Assembly (NCBI GenBank): GCA_037576195.1
Contig: CM075104.1
Coordinates: forward strand, 7,136,775 to 7,200,774
Length of the DNA stretch: 64,000 nucleotides
Reading direction: 5' to 3'
DNA from: Phytoseiulus persimilis
Taxonomy: Eukaryota > Arthropoda > Arachnida > Mesostigmata > Phytoseiidae
Both the position numbers and the translations under genes were made by a program. The notes beneath the pieces were generated by a model. The model was not told where the DNA came from. It saw only the letters and a list, made by a program, of their open reading frames with translations, and ran no database searches. This document shows positions 33,945-45,847 of this stretch, in pieces (positions within the stretch are counted from its first letter, which is position 1; each line of letters begins with the position of its first letter).

Positions 33945-36900
33945 ATGCGTTTGGTGAGTCACCTTCTCGAGCTCGTGGCTCCTATAGACCTGGAACTTTC
34001 GACAATCACGAGTATCATGCTGGAGCTAACCTGACAGGGAGCTCATTCGACTAGATCTAGAAACGCTGTCCCGTGCTCATTCCGAGTCGTGAGATGCTGT
34101 TGCCCAAGAGTTGAACATTGCGCGAAACGACTGCAACTTCCTGACGAAATTTCTCTCTGGGAGCGATCGGAGTAAATCTCGATTCTCCGCGATCCCAGAT
34201 GTTTCGATCGAACAGGTGTCTTGTCCCTGGGAACCACGTCGTTTCTGAACAACGAATTCCGCCGAGGAAACTCGAACCTGGGTGATCTACCCTCGATAAG
34301 GTCAAGAATGCAAAGTCCTCATCCTTTATTTCTCCCCGTCGAGGGCAGAATCCCATATCTATGAGGAGTGTTGGACAGCTTTTAGAAATTCTCTCTGGAT
34401 GGACTCTTCAAGTCGAAGTCAAACAGCTTGATTTTCCAGGAGGGAAGGCTTGATTTGAGCTGCCAGGAATTGACGGCGCCTGGATTCTGGCTCATGAAAC
34501 CTTTCTTGATTCCAGTTCTGTGCTCCGGCGCTCTTGGCAGCGCTGCTGGCCCCGAGCCTTGCAATGCCAGAAATTCGTCAAGGGGGGACCCAGGGCTGGG
34601 AGCTGAGATCCGTGTCTTTGAGTGAGTTGTCGAAACTCGGCCTGGCCACCGGGCCCTCGGACAGACGACCAATCTTCCAAAGCATACACGGAGGAGCCCC
34701 GCAACGAGGACCGAACTTTCAACAGCTGCAGATTCTTGGTAAGCCCCTTGGACGAATCAGAACATCATGTACGGAAAGTGCGCGAATGCTCATCCGAATC
34801 ATTCGGGCTTCACGGTCCCATTGAGCAACGCACGACTTCTGCTCGAAGTCGACTCGGTCACAGCAGTGGATGACATCACGACTTGATCTAAGAACTTCTC
34901 GGTCGAGGGAGACGTGATAACGCTAGATCCCGAAAAGACTTCCAACCCACGAGAAATCGTTTCCGAACCCACTCTGGAATTCTCCGCTGTTTGTCGCCGC
35001 TCAAGTTGAACGCCACGAATAAATGGGCGGAAGCTCCAAGTCCGAGAACGACAAAACTAACAGCTCCACGAACGTCAACAATCAAGCGTTCTTTTCGAGC
35101 GTTGATTTTGTGCGGTGCGCGCGCCGATCGTGCAACTAAAAGGCAATGGGCAGGCGGGCGGACTGTTGGTTTGTCGAAGTTTGTTCAAACAAAACTCGCA
35201 GACAGATAACTTGAAGACGCTTTAACAATGTGGCATTTATATGTAAATTTACGCGTCCGGATGACAGCGGGTTTCGACACCATCAGCGGTCAGCGGGTCC
35301 CGTGCACCGCACTGCGGTGGGTTTTCATCGCCAATGGTATTGATTGACGATTGGTACGTCATGAAAAGGAGAAGAAGACGCTGAATACAACAAAAGCGGT
35401 TCCGAAGAAGGGAAGAACGTTCGAAGATTCCGAGACGAGTTTTTACATCCGACGGAGAAGCACGTCGAAAATCGCCAATCAACAAATCTCTGTTGGGAGG
35501 AAAGCGGCTTCTCCCTGATGAGATACAGCCTCGCGGACACGCGAAAAACCTCGAAGTTCGCGCGCATCGTGACCGAGTGCGTGAGTGACCTTGTGCAGCG
35601 TGAATGAGTGAAATCATTATGGGAAACTCCGTATAGCAAAACCGTATCATTTCGAGTGTTTCCGATTCTGAAGGTCGGCGGCGAAATTCTCTGCGACGAC
35701 AGCTGAACTTTTCTTGGGTGCTTGTTGCAAAATCGTTATGCACATGAGAAATGGGGCTGCCAGCCCGCAACTCCTCGGAGTAAATTGTGGGAGATAATCG
35801 TAAGCCATCACAGATGACTGTTTTCATAACTCATTCCATACGGTCGGTCGGCCGCCGACCGGTCGGAATCCGTCAAGATCTGTCTATCCCAGCATCTATC
35901 CAACGCTTGGCCCACTCGTCACCCTATAATGGCCGATTAGAGCTCTTTTCACTATGGGGCAACGGTCGCTTCGCTGGCTCCATCTCACTATAATATGTGA
36001 ATGTCCCTCCGCCATTAAGGGCTTTCAAGTCAGGAAATGACGCCGCCCACCAACGTGGCCAGCCGCGACCACAGCGGTTTAGCAGCTATCGAGAAGAGGA
36101 CCTCGTATCGTTCGCAGTCGGAGTGATTTCGCGCTGGACTGGAAGCATCCCTCTTCCAAACAGGACGATTTATCCGGGTCGAATCGTGATAGGAGGAAAT
36201 CTGCCTGCTTGGTGGAATAGTCAGCTCGGCTGAGATTGAGAAGCTCGAGCTCATCTCTCGCATCCCTGCGTTCTGCTCTGAGGAGTTCAACTCGGGAAGC
36301 GGCATCTGTTTCCGACCTGGAAAAGTCGGATCGGAAACGGTGCTACCCGCCGCGGACGTCCGAGAAATAGACGCCGCCACTTCCAGGGAAGTCTTCGAAT
36401 TCTAAAGTTGATGATAGTCTGTCCACCCGACTTCGCTCGTGGCTCAGACTCGCGCTGAACCGCCCACGAAAGATGCTTCAGGGCCTGGTTGAATTTTTCC
36501 AGGACGTCAGCTTTGTTTGTAAAGCTACCGTTGGAGCTCCACTCAGACGAACTTCCAATAGAAGCGCTTTTGTATAGCAAACGGTAGCGTGCGTCACACT
36601 GACCAGGGCATTTTGTGAATCAAGAACCTCCATTGTGAGCGAGCCGTGTGCTAACAGCCGTCCACGTGACGCATGTACCGCGAACACAAAGAAATGTGTT
36701 CACGTAGCTCTTTAGGCGAAGTCTCCCACAAATGGACAAAACACTACCGTGTTTTTCCCGGGTAATGCATTCAATCCGAAGATGCAGCTGCACAGATATG
36801 GCAATGTATGGATGAATGAATTAAACCGCTCGCCATGTTCCAGGAGGAGGCACAGGACCGCGCGGACCACGCTCTTTTCACGGAGCAAACATTCCCCTGG

Positions 36901-39900
36901 AGAATCTGTTCGCCAGGGCTCAAATCCACCCCGGGCCGCAGCTCGAGTCCCCCATCCATCAAGGAGCCCGAATTCATGGAAATCCAGCGCTCGGCAATCT
37001 GCGACTGCCTCCCGGATGGCAGGCGATTCAAATCGATGCCAATCAGTTCAAGTCGATCGCCTCGGGAAAGCCAATCGATATCCCTGGACTTGGAAACGGC
37101 CCTGTCCACATCTCCTCGCAGTTCGCTCAGAGTCTGGGCGCTCCGGGTGGCCACGCTCCCGCCCAGTCTGCTGCTTCAGTGTCTGAGCTGCCGAACAACA
37201 AGCTCGAGATCCCCCAGCACTCCCAAACCTTCCAACACGGTCCTTTCCGTTTCGCGCACGTCTCTGAAGAAGTCCAGCTCATCGGCCACAACGGTCAAAA
37301 GACCATCGAGGTCCCCGTGGGCACCGGTCACGATCAAATCAAACAGGTCGTCCAGCAGCAAGCAGAGCCCCAGAGTAGTCCCGTGCCAGCCGCCGAGGGA
37401 GGCATCAACATCCCGGGTGGGCTTCCAGCCGCCATCCAGCAATTCCTCAAGGTGGGTTGCCCTCAGCCACCGTTCCACGATAACTGGGAATGTCGCTCGT
37501 CGGTCTCTTCCAGCTAAGCGTTTTGATAAACTGATGTTGCACAGCTCATTGTCGCTGCAATCGTTGCCACCGTGAATTGTCACCGACAACTGTGGGGCAT
37601 GCCGTTGTTCCGCCGCGGCCGTTCCAGCCCGGCGGTTGGAGGCGCTGTACTCGCGGATGACGTGACCGCCGCAATACAATGAGTCACCTACCGAGAAATC
37701 GTCAGCGGTGTAGCAAATCAAGTCGATACACTGCGCCGTAGTCGACGAACATTCCGAATCGAGGAGAACGCATGAACGGATTTCGTCAGTGGCGCACAAG
37801 GCTCTTGTTGAGTCTCGTGAGAAACCGAACCGAAAATGTTTCATGTTCCGGCAAACCCGCCGCCGATAGATGGAGAACGCGACGCCGGGTCAGAACAATT
37901 CGGAAAAACTTCGGGGGAGATGCCAGTTGTGGAAGCTTGGTCATAATCACGATCAGCACTCCCATCATCATCGCCATGTTGATCGCTCCGGTGACGTTGG
38001 GCCGAACAACGGAAAAAGGAACGTGATTCGCGGAAAACTCAGGCGATGGACCGAGCAACTGACAAACGACCCCCTGCTGACCCTTAGCGTTACGAGTCAC
38101 TCCCCTACTGTATTTCGGCTTCTCCAAAAAGTCTAGAAGCAACACGGAGAAGTAGTCATCGGGATCGGAGACAACGACAAGACGCTATAGGCAATGTTTT
38201 CCTCTTCGTCGCTGTTGTTAATTTCGCGAATGCGCCGTTGCTGGACGTCGCTGCTGCTGCGCCGTGCAGGTCCGAAATGACCACAAAATAGTTCTATTGA
38301 CGAAGGGATTCTATGGCGGAGGGGCTGCCGCTGTTGCTCCAAAGACGCGTATCTTCTCCTCTAACACGATAACAGCGGGTGCCATTTGTTCCGCATAGAG
38401 CGAACAGCGGACATGAGTCTATCGATGGATGGCCCCAAGAACGACCCGGTCGGTCGATCCGTTAGGCCCCGGCTGGCTCGCTTGGTCAGTCAATCAGTCA
38501 GTTCGTTCGCCGGTCCGTCAGTTCGCCATCATCGTGAGTCCCCCCTGACCTTTGACCGCCGAGTGTTGCATCCGGTGATCCCCTCCGGCTTCGTTGCACT
38601 GATAATCGCCAGATCTGGGGAAGCTCACGAACGCTAATTACTGTTCTATTCATCACTGCTGATCCTACCGTGGATGTTCCTTGACTTGATATCCGAATGT
38701 GTCATCACCGGGTCCGGATTCATCATGTCACCCCGAATCGAATCACGGGAGCCGAGCAACTGCTGTCTCAGCTGCCTGAAACGTGAGGGGTGTTCGCACC
38801 AGAACGAAAACTCATACGTTGCACGAGAGGTTCGTTCGATCGGATCGGAACTCAAGCGGGCCTCCGCCCGAGCGTCGAAAACTCGAAAGAGTATGTGGAG
38901 AAATAGGAGCGTTGAATGACGTATGCTGAGCTGCCGTTGTTTATCCGTGATGAGAGAATGGGCGCGAACCCTGGTGAGGGAGCACAATGATATCGTTACA
39001 GGCCCGATATCGTTGACACTGATGGTGAGCCACGGGAATCCCCATAAGGTTCAGATCTTGATGAAGGACCAGACAATGAAATGGAGCCAGACCACGGCAC
39101 AAACGGAGCCACTCGAGGCGTCAGAGTTCCCTTCCGCATCCTGCTCCATACGACGACCAACAAAAAGTTCCGACTTCCCCGCGAAGAACTATCGGTGTGC
39201 ATATCGTGGGTTTTTTTTTGTCGTTTCCGATGTCGGATATTCGAGGATTACGCGCGCAGGACGGTCGATTGAACATCCGGCGATAATCATGCTGGCGAAT
39301 ATTCCGCATCGAAATAGCAATGATCTCGATTCGCCGCCACAGGTTGTCAGGGGCAGCGAGCGAAATGCGAATCGGTGAGCCCCGCCCCTGCTGAACGCAA
39401 GACCGTAGTCGGGAGCTTTTCGGTACCTTATCGACTGTATCACTGGCTGTTGGAACAGTTTCGATCGGATTTGTCTGTGCTTATAGTGTTTTCATGTTTC
39501 TCACAGATTTTTTTCTGCATGAGAATTTCCTCTTCGGATTCGCGACCCCTCAGCAGTGTGTATGTCTGCGAATTCTATTTGGCTGGGTCGCCTCGTGGAG
39601 GGAGGAGCCGCAGCTCATGTAGTGTAAAAGATGACATGAATCGGGTGAGCGGTATCGTCTACAATTAAGAGAGATCACTTCGCTTCTGACGAGCTGATCT
39701 TTCGGAAGGATTTGAAACTGGCATCATGCACTGTCGACTTGAATGACTTGGCTCGGTCGTTGCTGCTCCGGTGTTGGCGCCCTGTTCGACTCGCTCCGAC
39801 GATGAGGACGACAGGCTGGAATTCTGGTATTTCGACGCGGGATTCGTTTCTCCATGAGGAGATGGCAGAAGTCGGCCTAAAATACTGTCATGGGATTCTT

Positions 39901-42900
39901 ATTTTCTACTCTCCTCTAGACTTTCGTCATCTTTCGGGCGACATAATTCCAGGCGATAGCCTGCCGTCTCGCACTACCTGCGCGGCAAAGCCCCACGTTG
40001 ACGAGTAGAGTCTTGAGAAACGAGAAACTTTTGGATGAGATTGCGAAGCCGCTCCAAATGAAGCGCTTCAAACTAGTGTGACAAATTTCTCGGAACTCGT
40101 CCGGAGCAATTCGTCCCATTCAAAAGCATGGGAAAAAAACTCCAACCGCGCTCACGCGGCGCTGGAACATTTCTGATTGAACCGAACTTTTGGATTTTCG
40201 TAGCGATCCCAATCGTCGTCATTGCGGGCATCGAAGATTCTCGATCTTCGCTCATCGCACAAATAGTACGATTTCGTTTTATTTGAGTAGCGCTTCTAAA
40301 TCATACACACAAACAAACGGCTCGAGTGAACGATTCCAATAACATGAAAGACGTGAGCGGCGTTTCGTAAGCTACTAGGACTAGCGTTCGATCAAATATC
40401 TGGTTCGGTGTCGGACTTCTTCGGTTTCGAAGTTTTCGGAACCCAGGAATACTCCCATCTCTTCCAAACGCTACTTATTCTGATTGCGAGAGTGATGAGA
40501 GTTGATGAATCGGATGTCTTGCGAGCTACCGTGGGAGCACGTCGGCGTTCCTTTAGCGAAAGAACCAGATTCCTCAAGATAATCCACGGGAATTCATACG
40601 GGACATCTATATAGCGTCTGCCGTGATGCAACATACTGTTGGCCTGCTATCTATATATCACTTGGTCTGTCTATACATTTTTTCCGAGCAGCCAAGCGAG
40701 TGAGCGAGCAGTCGAGCGGCGGACGCAATGACGGTTGCGCTCGTCATTGTCTAAGCGACGAGCCATGAGCCAGCTTCGATGCAACCAGTGAAATCCAAGA
40801 ATGCAGGGGGTCACCCGGGTCACCGTGTGTGATGTTGATTATGGCAACGGGTTTGTTTGTTTGTTGTGTTCATTTTCTAGTTCGGTCACGTTATGCCAGG
40901 CGAGCTGAATGCGACCGATGCACCCTCATATCATATGTATACGTGGATTCGCGAAGTCTATCACTGCGTGATATTCTCGGCCGTTTCCGATGACGGATCT
41001 TGCCGAAGTCCACAGCTTGGAAGCCGAACTGTTACGGAAAATTCGTGGAACTTGAAAATATCGGCCTGTGTCCGCAGGAGCAACTGCTGGATACCTGATT
41101 TTTTTTCGGAAGTTGGGAAAAATTCGATCCGCTCCCGCATCCCACATGAGTGGTCAGAGAGTCACGACATCGAGTTTCCCTTCCGGGAAATGATTTGCAG
41201 ACTCCCGGAGTCCACCGGTGTCAGGGCACTCATGGCTACAGGAGTGTTCACTCCGCAAGACAGGTCGTTCCTGTCATCTTGCCTTTTCGTCCCCAAAACT
41301 GCCTTTGTGCCGTGTTATTAAATTACAAGAACATTTCCCAGATGGGAAGGTGGTTCCCCTCGGGAGCTTTTCTGCTGAGACTTATCTCCAAGACTGTTCC
41401 CCGTCGGTAGGCTGCACCCCGCTCCTTTCCTCGTCACCCTCAAGCTTTCCAAAGCTGCGTTCAGTCCTGTTTTCCTCCAGGAAAACCTCATCAGAGGGGC
41501 CTGAAGCGCAAATTTCCAAGTGACTCTTTCGGTGATTGAACTCGCTGATTTCTCGTGGCAGGACAACACTCCGCAGTTCCAACTCCAAGACGAAGAAGAA
41601 CAGAAACAAGCTGAACAAGCAGTCCAGGCCAACCCGCAACATCAGCACCAACAGCACCAACATCAGCAGGAGCACCAACAGCACCAACATCAGCAGGAGC
41701 AACAGCAGCATCAACAAGCTTCTCCGCAACACCTGCAGCAAGCCCAGCACGTCCAGCAGGAACAGCACCATCCAGAACGAGTTCACTTTCCACAGCAACA
41801 GCTCCATCATCAACATGTCCAACAGCAGGCAAGTCTGAGAACATACGATTCTGTGAACATAACATGAATATGAATTCGACCCCTGACCCCGGAAAAGATT
41901 TGCGCTTCTTAGAGCGTTATGTTCTTCTGTCCTGCAGGCTCCTCAGCCTACAGTTCAGGTGCAGCCTTCCGAGGGCCCGATTTCAAACATACCCCCTGGA
42001 TGGAAAGTGATCCGAGTAACTGCAGAGCAGCTGGCTGCTTACCAAAGAGGTGGCCCCGCGCCCTGGCTCTCCCAGCAGCAGCAGCATCATGACCAGCAAC
42101 AGCAGCCGCAGCAGCATCATCATCGTCTTCACCAGCAGTCCGCTCAGCCACAAGAGCAAACGCAGGGTAAAAGTGCCGTGAATGCCGGTTCATGTAGAGT
42201 TCCCGAGCGGCCAACGGCTCTTTGCTCCGAAATATAGACCGGTAAATTACAAGGGAATAAGTACTCTTCCAGATGTCTCCGCCCCGCCCCACATTGTCCA
42301 GCACGTTCCTCAAGCGGCGCAGCACCAAGGACACAACCAACAACATTTCCATCAGAGTCAATCCGAAGCTCATCATGGGTTCCAGGGTCAAGCTGAAAAC
42401 TTTCGAGGACCCTCGGGCCAGGCTCCCCCAACGAGACTCCCTCCCAGAGCCAACGTCAAAGTCGTTTATCTCCCCTTTACTTCGGTGAAGAACGCCCAAC
42501 ACCAAGAATCTCTTTATCGGGAAGAGCGACAAGAAGCTCCCAGACATCGGCCCCAAGAGTGAGTCCCCTGGGACAGAATCCTCGACTGTACTTAGATCCT
42601 GAGCCAAGACCTCGATTCATGCAATTCTGAACACCGACTCACAGCGACCGGTCTGCTTTCAGGTGGCAGCCCCCGAACATGGAACACGGCCACTGGAAAG
42701 CCATAACTTCCAACTTTGCCCCTTCCGCAAGCGGTCCCTGGAAACAGCAACCAGAATCGAGCAATGGTATTTATTCAATGCGCGACTCCACCTTCGGACT
42801 TCGGCTTCTTACAGTTCTGTCGAGGATTCAAGACGCAACTCATTCTGGTCGAAACAATTCGCCTCTTTCCAGGTGGCCCGGCTTACGCAACAAGCGAGCG

Positions 42901-43042
42901 TTATCACCAGCGCGGAAACCACATCGAGGAGCACCGACACGAGCACCCTCCCAGTGGTCAACACCATCAGCAACAGCTTCACCACGAGAACCAACGGGCA
43001 CGGGGGGTCGTGACTCGGGAAAACGCCGGTAAATGGTATTAG
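33945..43042 (+). CDS. Secreted Gln/His-rich protein with two PPGW modules, eight exons
   Basis: The exons are 33945-33953, 34516-34738, 36844-37451, 41562-41828, 41938-42166, 42273-42558, 42663-42766 and 42873-43042. Every junction is phase-consistent, and the total is 1896 nt, or 631 residues plus stop. The first coding exon holds only Met-Arg-Leu. Exon 2 supplies the rest of a signal peptide (FCAPALLAALLAPSLA), with cleavage expected after residue 19. Residues 20-280 are Gly/Pro-rich. About 281-450 is dominated by Gln and His, and later parts stay His/Gln-rich to the end (NAGKWY). A module starting PPGW occurs twice (132-135 and 388-391) and is followed each time by an alternating hydrophobic strand (QAIQIDANQF and KVIRVTAEQL). 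There are no Cys beyond the signal and no membrane helix. It is an extracellular low-complexity protein of unknown family; cuticle, egg coat, glue or silk roles are guesses. The 4.1-kb third intron might hide another exon. Confidence 0.75.
33954..34515 (+). other. Intron 1 of the Gln/His-rich gene
   Basis: It starts with GTGAGT directly after the third codon and ends with a pyrimidine-rich acceptor, CTTGATTCCAG. It splits the signal peptide, leaving only three codons in exon 1. The 562 bp hold no other feature I can identify. Confidence 0.6.
34739..36843 (+). other. Intron 2 of the Gln/His-rich gene
   Basis: The donor is GTAAGC and the acceptor TTCCAG, in phase 1. Inside lie coding-like frames on both strands around 36.2-36.6 kb, namely a + frame ending REVFEF-stop near 36405 and a minus frame including KADVLEKFNQALKHLSW. 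One may be a nested gene or a skipped exon, but none joins in phase. Confidence 0.45.
37452..41561 (+). other. Intron 3 of the Gln/His-rich gene (4.1 kb)
   Basis: The donor is GTGGGT and the acceptor CGTGGCAG, both in phase 0. No further in-phase exon was found inside it. The long minus-strand frame 37176-37844 is partly the mirror of exon 3. The direct exon 3 to exon 4 join is inferred from phase agreement only. Confidence 0.45.
41646..41699 (+). repeat. Tandem duplication of 27 bp within exon 4
   Basis: Two perfect 27-bp copies encode HQQHQHQQE twice in the Gln/His block. Being exact, the duplication is recent. It shows how the low-complexity segment grows by slippage. Confidence 0.75.
41829..41937 (+). 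other. GC-AG intron (intron 4 of the Gln/His-rich gene)
   Basis: The exon ends ...CAACAGCAG and the intron starts GCAAGT, the standard context of the rare GC donor class. The acceptor is TTCTGTCCTGCAG. The 109-bp length matches its neighbours (106, 104 and 106 bp), and phase 0 is kept on both sides. Without removal the frame would stop soon after. Confidence 0.7.
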
Positions 43043-43639
43043 TTGGGAGGATCGCCAGCAGGACAAAACGGACGCCCGATCGGGAAACCGCCGGAAATCA
43101 TTGAATCCTCGTTCCAGAAGATTCAAGTCGCCATAGTACAGAAATGAATAATTTATACTCGCTCCGTACAATTCATCCCACTCCTGCACGACGTTTGAAC
43201 TCATCTCAAACACTCGTACTTCCTGACGGCTTTGTTGCTACTCAACAAACTGCCAGCGAACTCACTCCGAACTGGTAGGGCATAGGCTGTTGAGGAACCT
43301 CTATGATCCGAAGGCGAGGAGAGAAACGTGATCCTGTCCTCCAGACAGAACTAGCTGATCTGATCAGGGATTCTATTGGTTGGGCACACAGGCTGATGGG
43401 AGGATTCTCAAACAAGGGAGAATGCGACGTATGATGGCAATGATTCTAGTTATGAACATCGATCGTGAACAAAAATGTCTGCGTGTGAGGGCCTTCTGTG
43501 AGGCGCCCTGTGTTGGAAAGCAGGAGCTTTTGTAAATATTGACTGACAACATTCTTTGTACTTTATTGTCGTTAATCTACCTGATCATCACAAACATCTT
43601 GTTTAGTTGTTGTCCCCGTGGGGTTCCGGTGAACCGCAT

Positions 43640-43645
43640 AATAAA
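43640..43645 (+). terminator. Candidate poly(A) signal of the Gln/His-rich gene
   Basis: This is the first AATAAA I see after the stop codon at 43042, implying a 3' UTR of about 600 bases. A weaker, earlier variant cannot be excluded. Confidence 0.35.
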
Positions 43646-43754
43646 GTATTGCTTCGTGTGACCACCTTGCCAATTCTGTCGAGTTCCAACAGCCGAAATA
43701 GACTTTGCTGAATCGAATCGATACATTGAGAGTCTCTCAGAGATCTGAGACGTC

Positions 43755-44015
43755 GTGTGTCCCAATTCGTGCGCACGGAGCAGGCGGCAGTTGATGAGCG
43801 AGTTTGCCGGTCCTGGAAAGTATCAGCTTGCTGTCAGGGCAGGACTCCGCTACCACCGTCGGCAACTGCAGCAGTTTATAAAACTGCTCCAGATTCACAA
43901 TCAGCATCAGGATAGAGTCCAATTCGAGGAACCCCGGCAGGGTCAACTCAATGAGACCGCACATGAATACGCTTCGCCAGTACGTCCGAGGGCAGCTATG
44001 GATCACATCCGGTGA
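43755..44015 (+). other. Uncertain open frame between the two main genes
   Basis: A + frame of 86 codons contains a Gln/His-rich patch (RRQLQQFIKLLQIHNQHQD), and the same bases read on the minus strand give a hydrophobic, Leu-rich frame. Either could be an orphan exon. No splice partner is evident, so I make no gene call. Confidence 0.15.
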
Positions 44016-44172
44016 CTGCTCTACCGGCGGGCTCAGCGACGAATATTGCAGAATTCGAAGCTTTCTCCTTCCGTCCAATACTTCTCCGATTTTGGTTTTG
44101 CCATAATGTGCCCGCGATGAATTGCAGGCTGATCAGCGAGACATCTCACGGCGAGGCGGACCCCCGTCCCTA

Positions 44173-45042
44173 TACAGGGTGGCTTTTTTCAGTCGGAAAT
44201 TTTCGAGCCCGATCTTGTTTTGCCCATAACTTCCTGAGTTCTTGGAATATTTCCGGTCAGTAAAATTGCGGCCAGAAAATGGTTTTGGAGATATGCAATT
44301 TTTTCTGAAGGTCTCCTTAAAAGTCATCGCGATCAATACTCATCCGATCGGACTTGCAGGGGTTGCGTTGGACGCGCGGGAGGCGGCCGGTCATTCGCTC
44401 GAAATTCGATCGAAGTTATCTTATTCATCGTATATCCTCGAAAAATGACAAGCGAACGTATCAAAAATTCCTGTGATGTAAAGAGTGATTTTGGCGACCG
44501 AGGACGGAATACTGAATGAGGGTGATGTCCGGTGAAAATCAGTAACCGCCAGATCGACCTTGCAGCTCAATATTCGGATGATTCACCCCTTTCTGAGTAA
44601 TTTGCACCCGAGGAGTTAATTTCAATTCCGCCTCGTTGAGGACTTACGAGAGGAAATGCGAGGGAACGAACGAATTTAGCTAACGGGCATGCCCCTTAAA
44701 AAAGGGTAGATAGGATCGCTTGCCATTTTTCGAGGATATGCGATGGACCGGCTTCCTTTCGCGCGTCCAACGCGACCCCTTCAAGTACGAATGGATGAAT
44801 ATTGACGTTTTCACGACGACTTTTAAGGAGATTTCGGAAAAAAAATTGGTCATCTTCAAAACCATTTTCTGACCTCAATTTCATTCATCCACTCTCAATA
44901 TCCATTCGAATCTCACATCAAAATGACCTTCTTAACATCCTCTGTCGACCACCTCTTGATTTTCGGAAACATTTCGAGAACTGAGAAAGTGACGGCGGAA
45001 ATCGGGCTCGAAAATTCCCGACCAAAAAATAACCACCTTGTA
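44173..45042. mobile_element. Palindromic TA-flanked MITE, 870 bp
   Basis: The ends read TACAGGGTGG and, inverted, TACAAGGTGG, and TA flanks both sides (44171-44172 and 45043-45044). The two arms, roughly 290-320 bp each, are inverted copies through almost the whole element. Shared blocks in order are AATTTTCGAGCCCGAT, CAGAAAATGGTTTTG, TCTCCTTAAAAGTC, GCGTTGGACGCGCG and TATCCTCGAAAAATG. The right arm carries an extra segment of about 60 bp. The middle, about 44460-44720, is unique. There is no coding capacity. The TA target and fold-back form point to a Tc1/mariner-type MITE, but its ends differ from the Tc3-like element at 3.2 kb, so it is not that element's direct derivative. Confidence 0.75.
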
Positions 45043-45847
45043 TACCAATTGAACCGTTTTCTAGATCGTGTAGCTCGTATAGCGGCTCAAAAACTTCCTG
45101 GTATGTAATCCTTCGCAGGATGGCGCTCAGCCCAAGTTTTCGGAGCAGATCAACAACGATGGCTCCGTGCTGAACGATTGACTCCAGTTACATGCCGTTT
45201 CAGCCGTGAAATTTTTCCGCTGATATTCAGAAGATCGTCCCCCTGGTCCACTCCCGACGGTAGATTCTGAACTTCGGAGTGGAACAATTCTTAGCGCCAC
45301 TCGACTTGGACGAGCACCATTCCAGGGATTTTCCTCCGACGACGGCGTTTTCCGCGATTCCCCGTTCCCTCACCCATGAATCGATTTTGACGCGATTCCG
45401 ACGCTGTCTAACCGCGGTGAGCCCGCGGGATGTTCGGCCGAACCTTTGGTAATTAGATTGGTTTTGTGATATCGCATATTTTCTGTTCGGGATGTGCTCA
45501 ACCGGGAGAAATCGGAGGATTTCGGCATAAGCAAGGACTTTTGTCTCAAGGAAGCCCACCTCGTTGGAAGCCCCTCACCGCTCCGATCGGAGAGCGCCGA
45601 GGCGGAGCACAGTTAGAAGCATCCCAGCATCAGAAGATTCGAGTCCCTCGCCTTCTCTTCCGTCATCTCTACCGAACGGAAAATCAAGAGCTCCGTCGAT
45701 TCTCACACTTCGCAGAACGAGTCACACTGAAGACGATTTATCACGAAGAACCCTTTCCTGCTCCGTCGCGAGGAGGGTGCGCTCATCAAACGGCAGCTCC
45801 CACTGCCAATACCGTGTGTTGACAACGTTCGACGGAAAAATAGCGAG
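45043..45847. other. Upstream region of the CLIP protease gene
   Basis: No clear TATA box or initiator is seen. Open frames here (45466-45822 and 45564-46106) overlap the gene's first exon in other frames and lack motifs. Confidence 0.25.

Noticed and set aside
36835-37575. A 246-codon + frame and, at 37176-37844, a 222-codon minus frame.
   Set aside because: Both are mirrors or shifted frames of exon 3 of the Gln/His-rich gene, whose GC-rich third positions suppress stops in other frames.
42167-42197. A 31-bp micro-intron in the Gln/His-rich gene that would keep a frame beginning EFPSGQRLFAPKY.
   Set aside because: A normal 106-bp intron (42167-42272) with the strong acceptor TACTCTTCCAG also keeps phase and matches the neighbouring intron lengths. 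The peptide between is then intronic.
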